The notes: generated from the sequence alone by a model not told the origin. 64,000 nucleotides of DNA from Streptomyces sp. NBC_01723 (GCF_036246005.1 NZ_CP109171.1:7800001-7864000); one strand, 5' to 3'. Counted from the stretch's first letter, positions 50,023 through 59,304 are shown. Program-made: numbers and translations.

Positions 50023-52638
50023 GTGCGCACCAAACGACTCAGAGACAAACTCGCGCTGCTCCTCGTCGCCGCGCTCGGCGCGGCGGGTCTCGCCGCCGTA
50101 CCGGCCGCGCACGCGGCGGACGCGGCCGCCGACGAGATCCAGGGTCTGAAGGGCGAGTACTACACCCAGTCCGCCCCCGGCGCCTTCGACTTCCACGAGC
50201 TCAAGGCCACCGGCTTCGACCCGCAGGTCGACTTCGGCACCCTGGAGCCGCGACTCGCCTTCGCCACCGGGCAGTCGGACGACGTCAGCGTCCGCTGGAC
50301 CGGCAAGCTCGTCCCGGAGACGACCGGCGCCCACACCTTCTCGATCACGGGCGACAACGGCTTCCGCCTCTGGGTGGGAGGCCGGCTCGCCGTCGACCAC
50401 TGGGTCGACGACTGGGACCGCGAACAGACCTCCGCGCCCGTCGAGCTGACGGCGGGGCAGTCCTACGACATCAAGCTGGAGTACTTCGAGCACTTCGGCG
50501 GCTCCAACCTGCACCTGCGCTGGACCGAGCCCGGCGGCGCCAAGGAGGCGATCCCGCAGTCGGCCTTCCGCCTGCCCGACGGCTTCGACTACAACGGCGC
50601 CACGGCGACCACCGTCCAGTCCACCGGCCGCACCCTCAGGCTGGACTTCGCGAGCCCCCTCGCCGCCGCCCCCGGCGGTCTGACCGACCACCTCGAAGCG
50701 GTGATCGGCGGCGCCAAGTGGCCCCTCGGCGAGGCGAAGGTCGACCCGGCCGACCCCAGTGCCCTGCTCGTCGCCCTCGGTGAACCCGTCGTCGGCAACA
50801 AGAACGGCGACGCGCCCGGCACCGCCGACGTCCGCTACGACGGCGAAGGCGGCCTCACCGACGCCGTTGGCAACGTTGTCAACGCCTTCTGGAGCAGCGG
50901 CGGCAACCACTCCACCTACGAGCTGCGTACCGACTGGGCCGACGAGGTGGGACCGGACAACGCCCTCCCGGAGTACCCGCGACCGCAGTTGACCCGGGAC
51001 GAGTGGCAGAACCTCAACGGACGCTGGCAGTTCGCCGCCGCCGAGGCCGGTGAGACTCCGCCGGTCGGCAAGGACCTGAAGGAGCGCGTCCTCGTCCCGT
51101 ACCCGGTGGAGTCCCAGCTCTCCGGTATCCAGCGGCACGAGGACCGCATGTGGTACCGCCGCACCTTCACCGTGCCCCGCGACTGGCACATCGGCTCCGG
51201 ACAGCGCCTCAAGCTCAACTTCGGTGCCGTCGACTGGCAGTCCGAGGTGTACGTCAACGGCACGAAGGTCGCCGACCACAAGGGCGGTTACGACAAGTTC
51301 AGCGCCGACGTCACCGACGCGCTGAAGCCGGGCCGCGCCCAGGAGCTGATCGTCGGCGTCTACGACCCGACCGACGCGGCGGACGGCGAGAACCCCCCGG
51401 TCGGCAAGCAGCGCCTGGACCCGAGCGGCATCTGGTACACGCCCAGCTCCGGCATCTGGCAGACGGTCTGGATGGAACCGGTCGCCCGCGACCACGCCGA
51501 ATCCCTCAAGCTGACCCCGCACGTGGACGGGGCGGCGGGCACCCTGACCGTCGAGCCGAAGGGCGTGCGCGACGGCGTTCCGGTCAGGGCGACGGCGTAC
51601 GCCGGGCACCGCAAGGTCGCCACGGTGAGCGGCCGCACCGGTGAGCCGCTGACCCTGCGGATCCGCGACCCGCGCCTGTGGTCGCCCGACGACCCATTCC
51701 TGTACGACCTGAAGGTCACCGTCGGACACGACCGCGTCGAGAGCTACTTCGGGATGCGCTCCATCGCCGTCGAGAAGGTGGACGGCGTACCCCGCACCGT
51801 GCTCAACGGCGAACCGGTCTTCATGATGGCCACCCTGGACCAGGGCTTCTGGCCGGACGGCCTGCACACCGCTCCCACCGACGAGGCCCTCGCCCACGAC
51901 CTCGAGCTGCACAAGCGACTCGGCTTCAACTCGGTGCGCAAGCACATCAAGGTCGAACCCGACCGCTGGTTCTACTGGGCCGACCGGCTGGGCCTGCTGG
52001 TGTGGCAGGACATGCCCGCGATGACCGCGGGGAAGAACCCGTCGGCCGCCGCCCGCGCCGAGTACGAACGCGAGATGAAGGAGATGATCGACGAACACGT
52101 CAGCCACCCGTCGGTCATCATGTGGGTCACCTTCAACGAGGGCTGGGGCCAGTACGACATCAAACGCGTCGCCGAACAGGCCAAGGCCTGGGACCCGACC
52201 CGCCTCGTCAACAACCAGTCGGGCCTGAACCTGGGGGCCGACGGCGGCGCCGGCGACATCATGGACGAGCACGGCTACCCGAGCCCCGCCCTGCCGCCGT
52301 CCCCGGACGGCGAACGCGCCCTGGTCTCCGGCGAGTACGGCGGCCTGGGCCTCGCGGTACCGGGTCACGCCTGGTCCGTGCAGCAGTCGTACGTCGACGT
52401 CGACCCGCAGACCTACACGGACGACTACCTCACCAAGCTCGACGAGGTCCGCGCCCTGGCCTGCCGGGGCGGCAACGGCGCCGTCTACACCCAGATCTCG
52501 GACGTCGAGGGCGAGCTGAACGGCCTGACGACGTACGACCGCAAGGTCCTCAAGCCGGACGTCGAGCGGGTGAAGGCCGCCCACGAGGCACTGATCCGCG
52601 ACGCGTCGCAGCCCGCCCCGGCGGGCTGCACCGGCTGA
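50023..52638 (+). CDS. Secreted GH2-family glycoside hydrolase with N-terminal PA14 domain
   Basis: 871 aa. Signal peptide about 1-31 (KLALLLVAALGAAGLAAVPAAHA). A PA14 carbohydrate-binding domain (GLKGEYYTQ, TGAHTFSITGDNGFRLWVGG, about 40-190) is followed by the GH2 sugar-binding domain (MWYRRTFTVPRDW), an Ig-like domain and a TIM barrel with acid/base Glu706 in TFNEGW and probable nucleophile Glu771 in SGEYGG. Family members cleave beta-galactosides, beta-mannosides or beta-glucuronides. The GH92 mannosidase 48 bp downstream favours a role in degrading mannose-containing glycans. AAGGAGAG precedes the GTG start. Confidence 0.93.
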   Translation: MRTKRLRDKLALLLVAALGAAGLAAVPAAHAADAAADEIQGLKGEYYTQSAPGAFDFHELKATGFDPQVDFGTLEPRLAFATGQSDDVSVRWTGKLVPETTGAHTFSITGDNGFRLWVGGRLAVDHWVDDWDREQTSAPVELTAGQSYDIKLEYFEHFGGSNLHLRWTEPGGAKEAIPQSAFRLPDGFDYNGATATTVQSTGRTLRLDFASPLAAAPGGLTDHLEAVIGGAKWPLGEAKVDPADPSALLVALGEPVVGNKNGDAPGTADVRYDGEGGLTDAVGNVVNAFWSSGGNHSTYELRTDWADEVGPDNALPEYPRPQLTRDEWQNLNGRWQFAAAEAGETPPVGKDLKERVLVPYPVESQLSGIQRHEDRMWYRRTFTVPRDWHIGSGQRLKLNFGAVDWQSEVYVNGTKVADHKGGYDKFSADVTDALKPGRAQELIVGVYDPTDAADGENPPVGKQRLDPSGIWYTPSSGIWQTVWMEPVARDHAESLKLTPHVDGAAGTLTVEPKGVRDGVPVRATAYAGHRKVATVSGRTGEPLTLRIRDPRLWSPDDPFLYDLKVTVGHDRVESYFGMRSIAVEKVDGVPRTVLNGEPVFMMATLDQGFWPDGLHTAPTDEALAHDLELHKRLGFNSVRKHIKVEPDRWFYWADRLGLLVWQDMPAMTAGKNPSAAARAEYEREMKEMIDEHVSHPSVIMWVTFNEGWGQYDIKRVAEQAKAWDPTRLVNNQSGLNLGADGGAGDIMDEHGYPSPALPPSPDGERALVSGEYGGLGLAVPGHAWSVQQSYVDVDPQTYTDDYLTKLDEVRALACRGGNGAVYTQISDVEGELNGLTTYDRKVLKPDVERVKAAHEALIRDASQPAPAGCTG

Positions 52639-52686
52639 GCACCCGCACCACGAACCGCACGGCAGAACCTCCGGAGGGCACCGCAC

Positions 52687-55005
52687 ATGAGAGTCACCCG
52701 GCGTCTGCGGCTCTGCGTGGCCGGGGTGGTGGCAGCGTCCGCGCTGCTCACCGCCCCGGCGGCGCAGGCCGCCCCGACGGCCGACCAGCACCTGACCGAC
52801 CTGGTGAACCCGTTCATCGGGACGGAGAACGAGGGCAACACCTATCCCGGCGCCGCCGTGCCCTTCGGCATGGTGCAGTTCTCGCCGGACACCGGCCACA
52901 ACACCGGCTACGACCACTCCGACACCCACATCCGCGGCTTCTCCCTGGTCCACCTCTCCGGCGTCGGCTGCGGCCTCGGCGGTGACCTGCCGGTGCTGCC
53001 GACCACCGGCGACGTCACCGAGACGGACTACGCGAAGTACGCCGCCTCCTTCAGCCACGAGGACGAGGAGGCGAGTCCCGGCTACTACCGCGTCGGCCTC
53101 GACTCCGGCGTCGAAGCGGAGCTGACCGCCACCGAACGCACCGGAGTGCAGCGCTACACCTTCCCGGCCACCGGCAAGGCCAACGTCCTGCTCAACGCGG
53201 GCCAGTCGCTGCACAAGAACATCTCCACCAAGGTCGAGGTGCTCGACAGCCGCACCGTACGGACCGCGATCACCGGCAGCGGCTTCTGCCAGGACACCGA
53301 GCCCTACACCGTCTACACGATCACCCGCTTCGACCGGCCCTTCGCCTCCCACGGCACCTGGGACGACGGCACCGTGACCGCGGGCTCGAAGACCGGCGGC
53401 GAGGGGGCCTACGTCCGCTTCGACACCACGAAGGACCGCGCCGTCGAGGCCACCACCGCCCTGTCCTACGTGGACGCGCGGGGCGCCGCGCTCAACCTCC
53501 GCGCCGAGGGCGGACGCTCCTTCGACGCCGTGCGCCACGGCGCGCAGCGCACCTGGGAGAAGCGGCTCGACGACGTCCGGGTCCGGGGCGGGGACGACAC
53601 CCTGCGCCGCACCTTCTACTCGTCCCTGTACCGGTCCTTCCTGGCGCCCAACGTCGGCAGCGACGTCGACGGCCGCTACACCGGCTGGGACCAGGAGGTC
53701 CACCGCGCCAAGGGCTTCACGTACTACCAGAACTGGTCCCTGTGGGACACCTACCGCACCCAGTCCCAGCTCCTCGCCCTCCTCGCGCCCCGGGAGGCAC
53801 GGGACATGGCGATCTCCGTCATCAAGATCGACGAGGAGAGCGGCTGGCTGCCCAAGTGGGGCTATGGCACGGTCGAGACCAACATCATGACCGGCGACCC
53901 GGTGACGCCCTTCCTCACCAACGCCTACCAGCAGGGCCTGCTGCACGGCTGGGAGGAGCGGGCCTACCGCGCGCTGAGGAAGAACGCCGACGGGGTGCCG
54001 CCCGCGGACTCGCCGGCCGTCGGCCGGGAGGCCAACCGCGAGTACCTCGCCGACGGCTTCGCGCCGTACGTCAAGGGCCGCCCGCACGCCAAGCCGGGCG
54101 ACTCCGACTACGACCACGGCGCCTCCGCGACCCTGGAGTACGCCCTGTCCGACGCCATGCTCGCCCGGATGGCCGGCGACCTCGGCCACCACGCGGACGC
54201 GAAGCGGTACGCCGAGCGGGCCCAGAGCTACCGCGACGTCTTCGACCCCTCGACCGGGTTCTTCCGCGCCCGCGACGCCGAGGGCGCCTTCACCGGGCCG
54301 GCCGACCCGGCGCAGAGCGAGGGCTTCCACGAGGGCACGTCCTGGCAGTACCAGTGGCTGGTGCCGCAGGACCTGCCCGGCATGATCGACCTCATCGGCG
54401 GGACCGAGGCCGCCAACGACCGGCTCGACTCCTTCTTCGCCTACGACCAGCTGCTCGCGGACCCGGCGAAGACCGCCCGCGAGGTGTGGGTGAACGGGCC
54501 GTACGACTACTACAACGCCGACAAGTACAACCCCCAGAACGAGCCCGACCTGATCGCCCCGTACACCTATCTGTCGACCGGGCAGCCCTGGAAGACCACC
54601 GACGTGGTGCACGCGGCGCTCACCCTGTTCACGGACACGCCGACCGGCATGACCGGCAACGACGACCTGGGCACCATGTCCGCCTGGAACGTGCTGTCCT
54701 CGATCGGGATCTTCCCGATCCAGCCCGGTTACGACACCTGGGGCCTGTCCACCCCGGTCTTCGACCGCGTCGACCTCACCCTCGACCGCCGCTACTACCC
54801 GCGCGGCGCCCTGACCGTCACGGCGCCCGGCACCTCGGACACGGATCGGTACGTCCAGTCGGCCCGCACCGACGGCGCGGCCTACGACCGGACGTACCTC
54901 ACGACCGACGCCCTGCGCTCCGTCCGGTCGCTCGCTTTCACGGTCGGCCCGCACCCGTCCGGGTGGGGAACCTCGGCACAGGCGGTGCCACCGCCGCTGA
55001 CGTGA
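52687..55005 (+). CDS. Secreted GH92 alpha-mannosidase
   Basis: 772 aa. Signal peptide about 1-28 (AGVVAASALLTAPAAQA). VNPFIGTENEGNTYPGAAVPFGMVQFSPDTG is the GH92 N-terminal domain. The alpha6/alpha6 barrel has WDTYRTQSQLLALL, GWLPKWGYGTVETNIMTGDPV (metal and substrate residues), ATLEYALSDAMLARMA, EGTSWQYQWLVPQD and the catalytic Glu/Asp region GNDDLGTMSAWNVLSSIGIFPIQPG. GH92 enzymes are calcium-dependent exo-alpha-mannosidases acting on N-glycan or yeast mannan. Second gene of the operon with the GH2 enzyme; a strong terminator follows. No CBM, so probably free in the medium. Confidence 0.96.
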   Translation: MRVTRRLRLCVAGVVAASALLTAPAAQAAPTADQHLTDLVNPFIGTENEGNTYPGAAVPFGMVQFSPDTGHNTGYDHSDTHIRGFSLVHLSGVGCGLGGDLPVLPTTGDVTETDYAKYAASFSHEDEEASPGYYRVGLDSGVEAELTATERTGVQRYTFPATGKANVLLNAGQSLHKNISTKVEVLDSRTVRTAITGSGFCQDTEPYTVYTITRFDRPFASHGTWDDGTVTAGSKTGGEGAYVRFDTTKDRAVEATTALSYVDARGAALNLRAEGGRSFDAVRHGAQRTWEKRLDDVRVRGGDDTLRRTFYSSLYRSFLAPNVGSDVDGRYTGWDQEVHRAKGFTYYQNWSLWDTYRTQSQLLALLAPREARDMAISVIKIDEESGWLPKWGYGTVETNIMTGDPVTPFLTNAYQQGLLHGWEERAYRALRKNADGVPPADSPAVGREANREYLADGFAPYVKGRPHAKPGDSDYDHGASATLEYALSDAMLARMAGDLGHHADAKRYAERAQSYRDVFDPSTGFFRARDAEGAFTGPADPAQSEGFHEGTSWQYQWLVPQDLPGMIDLIGGTEAANDRLDSFFAYDQLLADPAKTAREVWVNGPYDYYNADKYNPQNEPDLIAPYTYLSTGQPWKTTDVVHAALTLFTDTPTGMTGNDDLGTMSAWNVLSSIGIFPIQPGYDTWGLSTPVFDRVDLTLDRRYYPRGALTVTAPGTSDTDRYVQSARTDGAAYDRTYLTTDALRSVRSLAFTVGPHPSGWGTSAQAVPPPLT

Positions 55006-55030
55006 GCACAGACGCCCCATGAGTCCCAGC

Positions 55031-55060
55031 AGTCCCGCCCCTGCCAAAAGGGGCGGGACT
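55031..55060 (+). terminator. Intrinsic terminator after GH92 gene
   Basis: AGTCCCGCCCCT (55031-55042) pairs perfectly with AGGGGCGGGACT (55049-55060), 6-nt loop, followed by TTAATC. This is a textbook rho-independent form, rare in this GC range. Confidence 0.92.
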
Positions 55061-55171
55061 TTAATCTCTTGTTAACTGTGCGTAGCTTGATCGTACTTGA
55101 CCGTAATCGTCGGAGGACGATTGACTGCTTGTCCACCCGTTGTCGACGCGTCGTCCCTGCGAGGCAGACCC

Positions 55172-56512
55172 TTGACTCCCGATCCGCTCGCTCCCCTCGA
55201 CCTGGCGTTCTGGAACATCGAGTCCCCCGAGCACCCCATGCACCTCGGCGCGCTCGGCGTCTTCGAGGCCCAGTCGCCCACCGCCGGCGCCCTCGCGGCC
55301 GACCTGCTCGCCGCCCGCGCGCCCGCGGTGCCCGGACTGCGGATGCGGATCCGGGACACCTGGCAGCCGCCGCTGGCGCTGCGCCGCCCGTTCGCGTTCG
55401 GCGGCGCCACCCGCGAACCCGACCCGCGTTTCGACCCGCTCGACCACGTACGGCTGCACGCCCCGACCACGGACTTCCACGCCCGGGCCGGCCGCCTGAT
55501 GGAACGGCCCCTGGAACGCGGCCGGCCCCCGTGGGAGGCGCACGTCCTGCCGGGCGCGGACGGCGGCTCCTTCGCCGTGCTGTTCAAGTTCCACCACGCC
55601 CTCGCCGACGGCCTGCGCGCCCTCACCCTCGCCGCGGGCGTTCTCGATCCGATGGACCTCCCCGCCCCCCGGCCCCGCCCCGAGCAGCCCCCGCGCGGGC
55701 TCCTGCCGGACGTGCGGACCCTGCCGGACCGGCTGCGCGGCGTCCTGTCCGACGCGGGCCGCGCGCTGGACATCGGGGCCGCCGCGGCCCTGTCCACCCT
55801 CGACGTGCGCTCCTCGGCCGCGCTCACCGCCGACTCCTCCGGCACCCGGCGGATCGCGGGCGTGGCGGTCGACCTCGACGACGTGCACCACGTGCGCAAG
55901 ACCACCGGCGGCACCGTCAACGACGTACTGATCGCGGTCGTGGCCGGCGCCCTGCGCCGCTGGCTGGACGAGCGCGGCGACGGCAGCGAGGGCGTCGCGC
56001 CCCGCGCCCTGATCCCCGTCTCCAAGCGCCGCCCGCGCACCGCCCACCCGCAGGGCAACCGGCTCTCCGGGTACCTGATACGGCTTCCGGTCGCCGACCC
56101 CGACCCGCTGTCGCGCCTCGGCACGGTCCGGGCCGCCATGGACCGCAACAAGGACGCCGGACCGGGCCGGGGCGCCGGAGCCGTCGCACTGCTCGCCGAC
56201 CACGTCCCGGCGCTCGGCCACCGGCTCGGCGGCCCGCTGGTCTCGGGCGCCGCCCGGCTCTGGTTCGACATCCTCGTCACCAGCGTGCCCCTGCCCAGCC
56301 TCGGGCTGCGGCTCGGCGGCCACCCGCTCACCGAGGTCTACCCGCTGGCGCCGCTGGCCCGTGGCCACTCCCTGGCGGTGGCCGTCTCGACGTACCGCGG
56401 ACAGGTCCACTACGGCCTGGTCGCGGACGCGAAGGCGCTGCCCGACCTCGACCGGTTCGCGCTCGCCCTCGCCGAGGAGGTGGAGACGTTGCTCACGGCG
56501 TGCGGTCCCTGA
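55172..56512 (+). CDS. Wax ester synthase / diacylglycerol acyltransferase (WS/DGAT)
   Basis: 446 aa. PLDLAFWNIESPEHPMHLGAL at the start and KFHHALADGLRAL (HHxxxDG active site, His at about 141) define the bacterial WS/DGAT family; NDVLIAVVAGALRRWL and TSVPLPSLGLRLGGHPLTEVYPLAPLARGHSLAVAVSTYRGQVHYGLVAD are the later conserved blocks. It esterifies diacylglycerol with acyl-CoA for triacylglycerol storage. I prefer TTG 55172 because it gives the usual family N-terminus; longer versions starting from 55097 or 55121 are possible. From memory it corresponds to SCO0958, a DGAT of S. coelicolor. Confidence 0.93.
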   Translation: MTPDPLAPLDLAFWNIESPEHPMHLGALGVFEAQSPTAGALAADLLAARAPAVPGLRMRIRDTWQPPLALRRPFAFGGATREPDPRFDPLDHVRLHAPTTDFHARAGRLMERPLERGRPPWEAHVLPGADGGSFAVLFKFHHALADGLRALTLAAGVLDPMDLPAPRPRPEQPPRGLLPDVRTLPDRLRGVLSDAGRALDIGAAAALSTLDVRSSAALTADSSGTRRIAGVAVDLDDVHHVRKTTGGTVNDVLIAVVAGALRRWLDERGDGSEGVAPRALIPVSKRRPRTAHPQGNRLSGYLIRLPVADPDPLSRLGTVRAAMDRNKDAGPGRGAGAVALLADHVPALGHRLGGPLVSGAARLWFDILVTSVPLPSLGLRLGGHPLTEVYPLAPLARGHSLAVAVSTYRGQVHYGLVADAKALPDLDRFALALAEEVETLLTACGP

Positions 56513-56552
56513 CCCCGGCGGGTTTGGTTCCGGGCCCGGCGCTGAATAAAAT

Positions 56553-56569
56553 CCGCTGTTCGACAGCGG
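56553..56569 (+). terminator. Small hairpin between WS/DGAT and SDR genes
   Basis: CCGCTGT (56553-56559), loop TCG, ACAGCGG (56563-56569): a perfect 7-bp stem 40 bp after the acyltransferase stop and 48 bp before the SDR start. It may attenuate or end the upstream transcript. Confidence 0.45.
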
Positions 56570-56616
56570 TCGCGTCATGGAGCGCCGCGACGGTGACCCA
56601 GGGAACGGCAGCGGCG

Positions 56617-58110
56617 ATGACGGTGACACAGGACGGTGCGGCGAGCACGGACGAGGCGGTGTACGGCCCCGGGATCGACCCGGAGCGGCTGGCCGTCTGC
56701 CTGAGCGTGCTGGAGGAACTCGACGGGCTCGACGTCGACCACCCGGACGCGATCCGGGTGCGCCGGGCCACCTCGCACATCTACCGCATGGTCAAGCAGC
56801 GCCGCCGCCAGGACCGCCGGGCCGCCAAGACCGCCCACGACAAGGCGGTCACCGAGGCCACCGCCACGGGCTCCGCCGAGCGCATCGACGACGAGACGGA
56901 GGGCCTGCTGCCCTCCTCCCGCACCGAGCAGGGGCGGATCGCCGGGATACTGCAGCGCCCCCGCTCCTGCTACATCTGCAAGCAGCGCTACGTCGAGGTC
57001 GACTACTTCTACCACCAGCTCTGCCAGACGTGCGCCGCCGAGAACCGCGAGCGCCGCGAGGCCCGCGCCGACCTCACCGGCAAGCGCGCGCTGCTCACCG
57101 GCGGCCGCGCCAAGATCGGCATGTACATCGCGCTGCGGCTGCTGCGCGACGGCGCGCACACCACGATCACCACCCGTTTCCCCAAGGACGCCATCCGCCG
57201 CTTCAAGGCCATGGACGACTCCGCGGACTGGCTGCACCGCCTCGAGGTCGTCGGCATCGACCTGCGCGACCCCGCGCAGGCCGTGGCCCTCGCCGAGCGG
57301 GTCACCGAGCCGGGACCGCTCGACATCCTGATCAACAACGCCACGCAGACCGTGCGGCGCCTGCCCTCCGCGTACGCCGCGCTCGTCGAGGGCGAGGATG
57401 CCCCGCTGCCCGCCGGTGAGCTGCCCGCCCACCACGTCATCGGCGCCTTCAACTCCGGTGCGGTGGACGGGCTGACCGCGCTGCCCGTCGGCACCTCCGG
57501 GCTCGACGCGCAGAAGGTGGCCGACCTCGCCCTGGTCGCCGGCCACGCCAGCGTGGTCCGGCACCGCGAGGGCACCGCCATCGACGCGGGCGGTCTCGTC
57601 CCGGACGTCGTCGACTCCAACACCTGGGTGCAGACCATCGAGCAGATCTCCCCGGTGGAGCTGCTGGAGACCCAGCTGTGCAACTACACCTCGCCGTTCA
57701 TCCTCATCAGCGCCCTCCGGCCCTCGATGGCCGAGGCCGCGCGCAGGGCGCCCAACGGCCGCGCCTACGTCGTCAACGTCTCCGCGATGGAGGGGGTGTT
57801 CGCCCGCGGCTACAAGGGCGCCGGGCACCCCAACACCAACGCCGCCAAGGCCGCGATGAACATGGTGACGCGGACCAGCGCCCAGGAGATGTTCGACACC
57901 GACCGGATCCTGATGACCTCCGTGGACACCGGCTGGATCACCGACGAGCGTCCGCACTACGACAAGCTCCGCCTGGCCGAGGCCGGCTTCCACGCCCCGC
58001 TCGACCTGGTCGACGGCGCGGCCCGGGTCTACGACCCCGTCGTGCGCGGCGAGGCGGGCGAGGACCTGTACGGCGTCTTCCTCAAGGACTACGCGCCCGG
58101 CAAGTGGTGA
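56617..58110 (+). CDS. SDR-fold protein with N-terminal four-cysteine zinc module and no canonical catalytic tyrosine
   Basis: 497 aa. Residues 1-110 are helical and charged (LAVCLSVLEELDGL, IYRMVKQRRRQDRRAAK). Then CYICKQRYVEVDYFYHQLCQTC gives C118, C121, C136, C139, a zinc-ribbon-like knuckle. From 156 an SDR Rossmann fold starts (KRALLTGGRAKIGMYIALRLL, DILINNATQTVRRLP, AYVVNVSAMEG). The catalytic Ser389 and Lys411 are present, but the YxxxK Tyr is replaced (TNAAK, Thr407), and an insert of about 90 residues lies between strands 4 and 5. The start at 56617 is an ATG after a string of possible starts. It may be a redox enzyme with a changed active site or a binding protein. Confidence 0.85.
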   Translation: MTVTQDGAASTDEAVYGPGIDPERLAVCLSVLEELDGLDVDHPDAIRVRRATSHIYRMVKQRRRQDRRAAKTAHDKAVTEATATGSAERIDDETEGLLPSSRTEQGRIAGILQRPRSCYICKQRYVEVDYFYHQLCQTCAAENRERREARADLTGKRALLTGGRAKIGMYIALRLLRDGAHTTITTRFPKDAIRRFKAMDDSADWLHRLEVVGIDLRDPAQAVALAERVTEPGPLDILINNATQTVRRLPSAYAALVEGEDAPLPAGELPAHHVIGAFNSGAVDGLTALPVGTSGLDAQKVADLALVAGHASVVRHREGTAIDAGGLVPDVVDSNTWVQTIEQISPVELLETQLCNYTSPFILISALRPSMAEAARRAPNGRAYVVNVSAMEGVFARGYKGAGHPNTNAAKAAMNMVTRTSAQEMFDTDRILMTSVDTGWITDERPHYDKLRLAEAGFHAPLDLVDGAARVYDPVVRGEAGEDLYGVFLKDYAPGKW

Positions 58111-58132
58111 CCAAGGGGCCGGTCAGGTCCCA

Positions 58133-58160
58133 GGGGGGTCGTTGGTCGAAACGACACCCC
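58133..58160. terminator. Hairpin between convergent SDR and HD-like genes
   Basis: GTCGTT (58138-58143) pairs with AACGAC (58150-58155); after one mismatch GGGG (58133-58136) pairs with CCCC (58157-58160). It lies 22 bp after the SDR stop and touches the stop codon of the minus-strand gene, so it can serve both. Confidence 0.6.
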
Positions 58161-58600
58161 TAGTCCACGGCGCCCAGACGCGAGTTGCGGGCCGCCGTCA
58201 GCTCCAGCACGGTGCGCCAGTCCTCCAGGACCCCGGCGTCGAAGACGGCGGTGCGCGCCTCCTCGGCCGCCTGGTGCAGGCCGGCCAGGTCGTCGTCGTG
58301 CGCCCACGCCTCCGGGTGGGCGGCCCGGCGCAGCAGCCGGGAGACGCGCGCGCCCAGCAGCGGCCGTACCGCGTCGGCGGTCCGGACGGCCGGGGCGCCG
58401 GGCCACAGCAGCCGGCCCACGGGCGCCACCAGACCGGCGACCTGGAGCTCCTTGTCGGCGGGCCGGCGCCGCCGCAGCAGCGCCGCGGTCCGCAGCGCGT
58501 GCCCGTGCAGGTCCACGGTCTCACCGCCGTACTCCCCGGACCGCTCGCCCCGGCAGGCGTACAGCAGGTCCATCAGCTCCTCGACGCTGCGCAGTTCCAT
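58160..58600 (-). CDS. Degenerate HD-domain-like protein
   Basis: 146 aa. The N-terminal half follows the pattern of small HD phosphohydrolase-like proteins (VDLHGHALRTAALLRRRRPADKELQVAGLVAPVGRLL), but where the metal-binding His-Asp pair should stand (AALLHDIG in active relatives) it has AP (A59-P60). It is therefore probably inactive as a hydrolase and may bind a ligand. GGGAGGA precedes ATG at 58600. The middle (AVRPLLGARVSRLLRRAAHPEAW) is also reminiscent of the HD family. No neighbour suggests a pathway. Confidence 0.75.
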   Translation of the reverse strand: MELRSVEELMDLLYACRGERSGEYGGETVDLHGHALRTAALLRRRRPADKELQVAGLVAPVGRLLWPGAPAVRTADAVRPLLGARVSRLLRRAAHPEAWAHDDDLAGLHQAAEEARTAVFDAGVLEDWRTVLELTAARNSRLGAVD

Positions 58601-59072
58601 GTCCCGGTCCTCCCGCGAGACAGCCGTTGCCGACGGGCAGCAGACCATGGCGAGCTTGCGCCGCAGCCAACGGCGACTGAACGGCGCGACCGTGGCCGCC
58701 GACATTCGAAGGAGCGGTCGGCGGTTGGGCCGAACGGGTGAGCACCGCACCGTGCGGATGGGGAGGAATCCCGGCAGACTGGTGCCAACTGCGCGCGCGA
58801 CGAAGGGCAATGGTTCTCCCATGTTTTGAGCCCCATAGAGCGCACCCCCGCTCATTTGGTTAGTCTGGGTCGGACGGACCGCAGCACAGGGCACTACCCA
58901 CACCCGAGGTCCGTCCGGGGGCAGCCGGTGACACAGCGGTCTGCTCTCCTGCGAGGTACCGGCGCCACCGCGTCTGTAGTGCATCTCGACCCACACCCGA
59001 GCGGGGGCCTGGTGCCGGGCGGAAGACTGGCCGACAGGCCCCGAGGGTGATCCGACACATAAGGAGTGCGCG
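58601..59072. other. Divergent intergenic region with 10-bp inverted repeat
   Basis: No gene seen. CGGACGGACC (58871-58880) and GGTCCGTCCG (58908-58917) form a perfect 10-bp inverted repeat with a 27-nt loop, about 155 bp upstream of the 58-aa ORF; it could be a regulator site or an RNA stem in its leader. Confidence 0.5.
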
Positions 59073-59249
59073 GTGACACCGGAGACGACGACGAGCCCAG
59101 AGCAGCGACCCAAGGAACGCACCGAGCGTGCGCGCCGCCGGCCCGGCGAGATCGGCAGCCTCGACGTGTGGGCGCGGTCCGCCCCGATCCGCCTCGCGGG
59201 CTACGAGGACGATCTGGCCGAGCCCCACATCCTGCCCAGCGTGGACTGA
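59073..59249 (+). CDS. Small 58-aa protein, function unknown
   Basis: GTG start at 59073 with AAGGAG 6 nt upstream. The first 25 residues are Thr, Glu, Arg-rich and look disordered; the end reads GEIGSLDVWARSAPIRLAGYEDDLAEPHILPSVD, with a mix of hydrophobic and acidic residues that suggests a short binding motif or a peptide core. No Cys, no membrane segment. It is too short for routine gene finders. Context (GNAT and amidase following) gives no clear role. A ribosomally made peptide precursor is possible but no modification enzyme is adjacent. Confidence 0.65.
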   Translation: MTPETTTSPEQRPKERTERARRRPGEIGSLDVWARSAPIRLAGYEDDLAEPHILPSVD

Positions 59250-59304
59250 GCCCGCGCCGCCCCCTGGCAGCCGCCGGACGCATGGGCGTGCGAGACTCAC
59301 GCCC

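Noticed and set aside
49981..55047. 1,688-aa open frame on the minus strand
   Set aside because: It is antisense to the GH2 and GH92 genes, which have signal peptides, catalytic motifs and ribosome binding sites; the antisense translation is Val/Gly/Arg-rich without domains.
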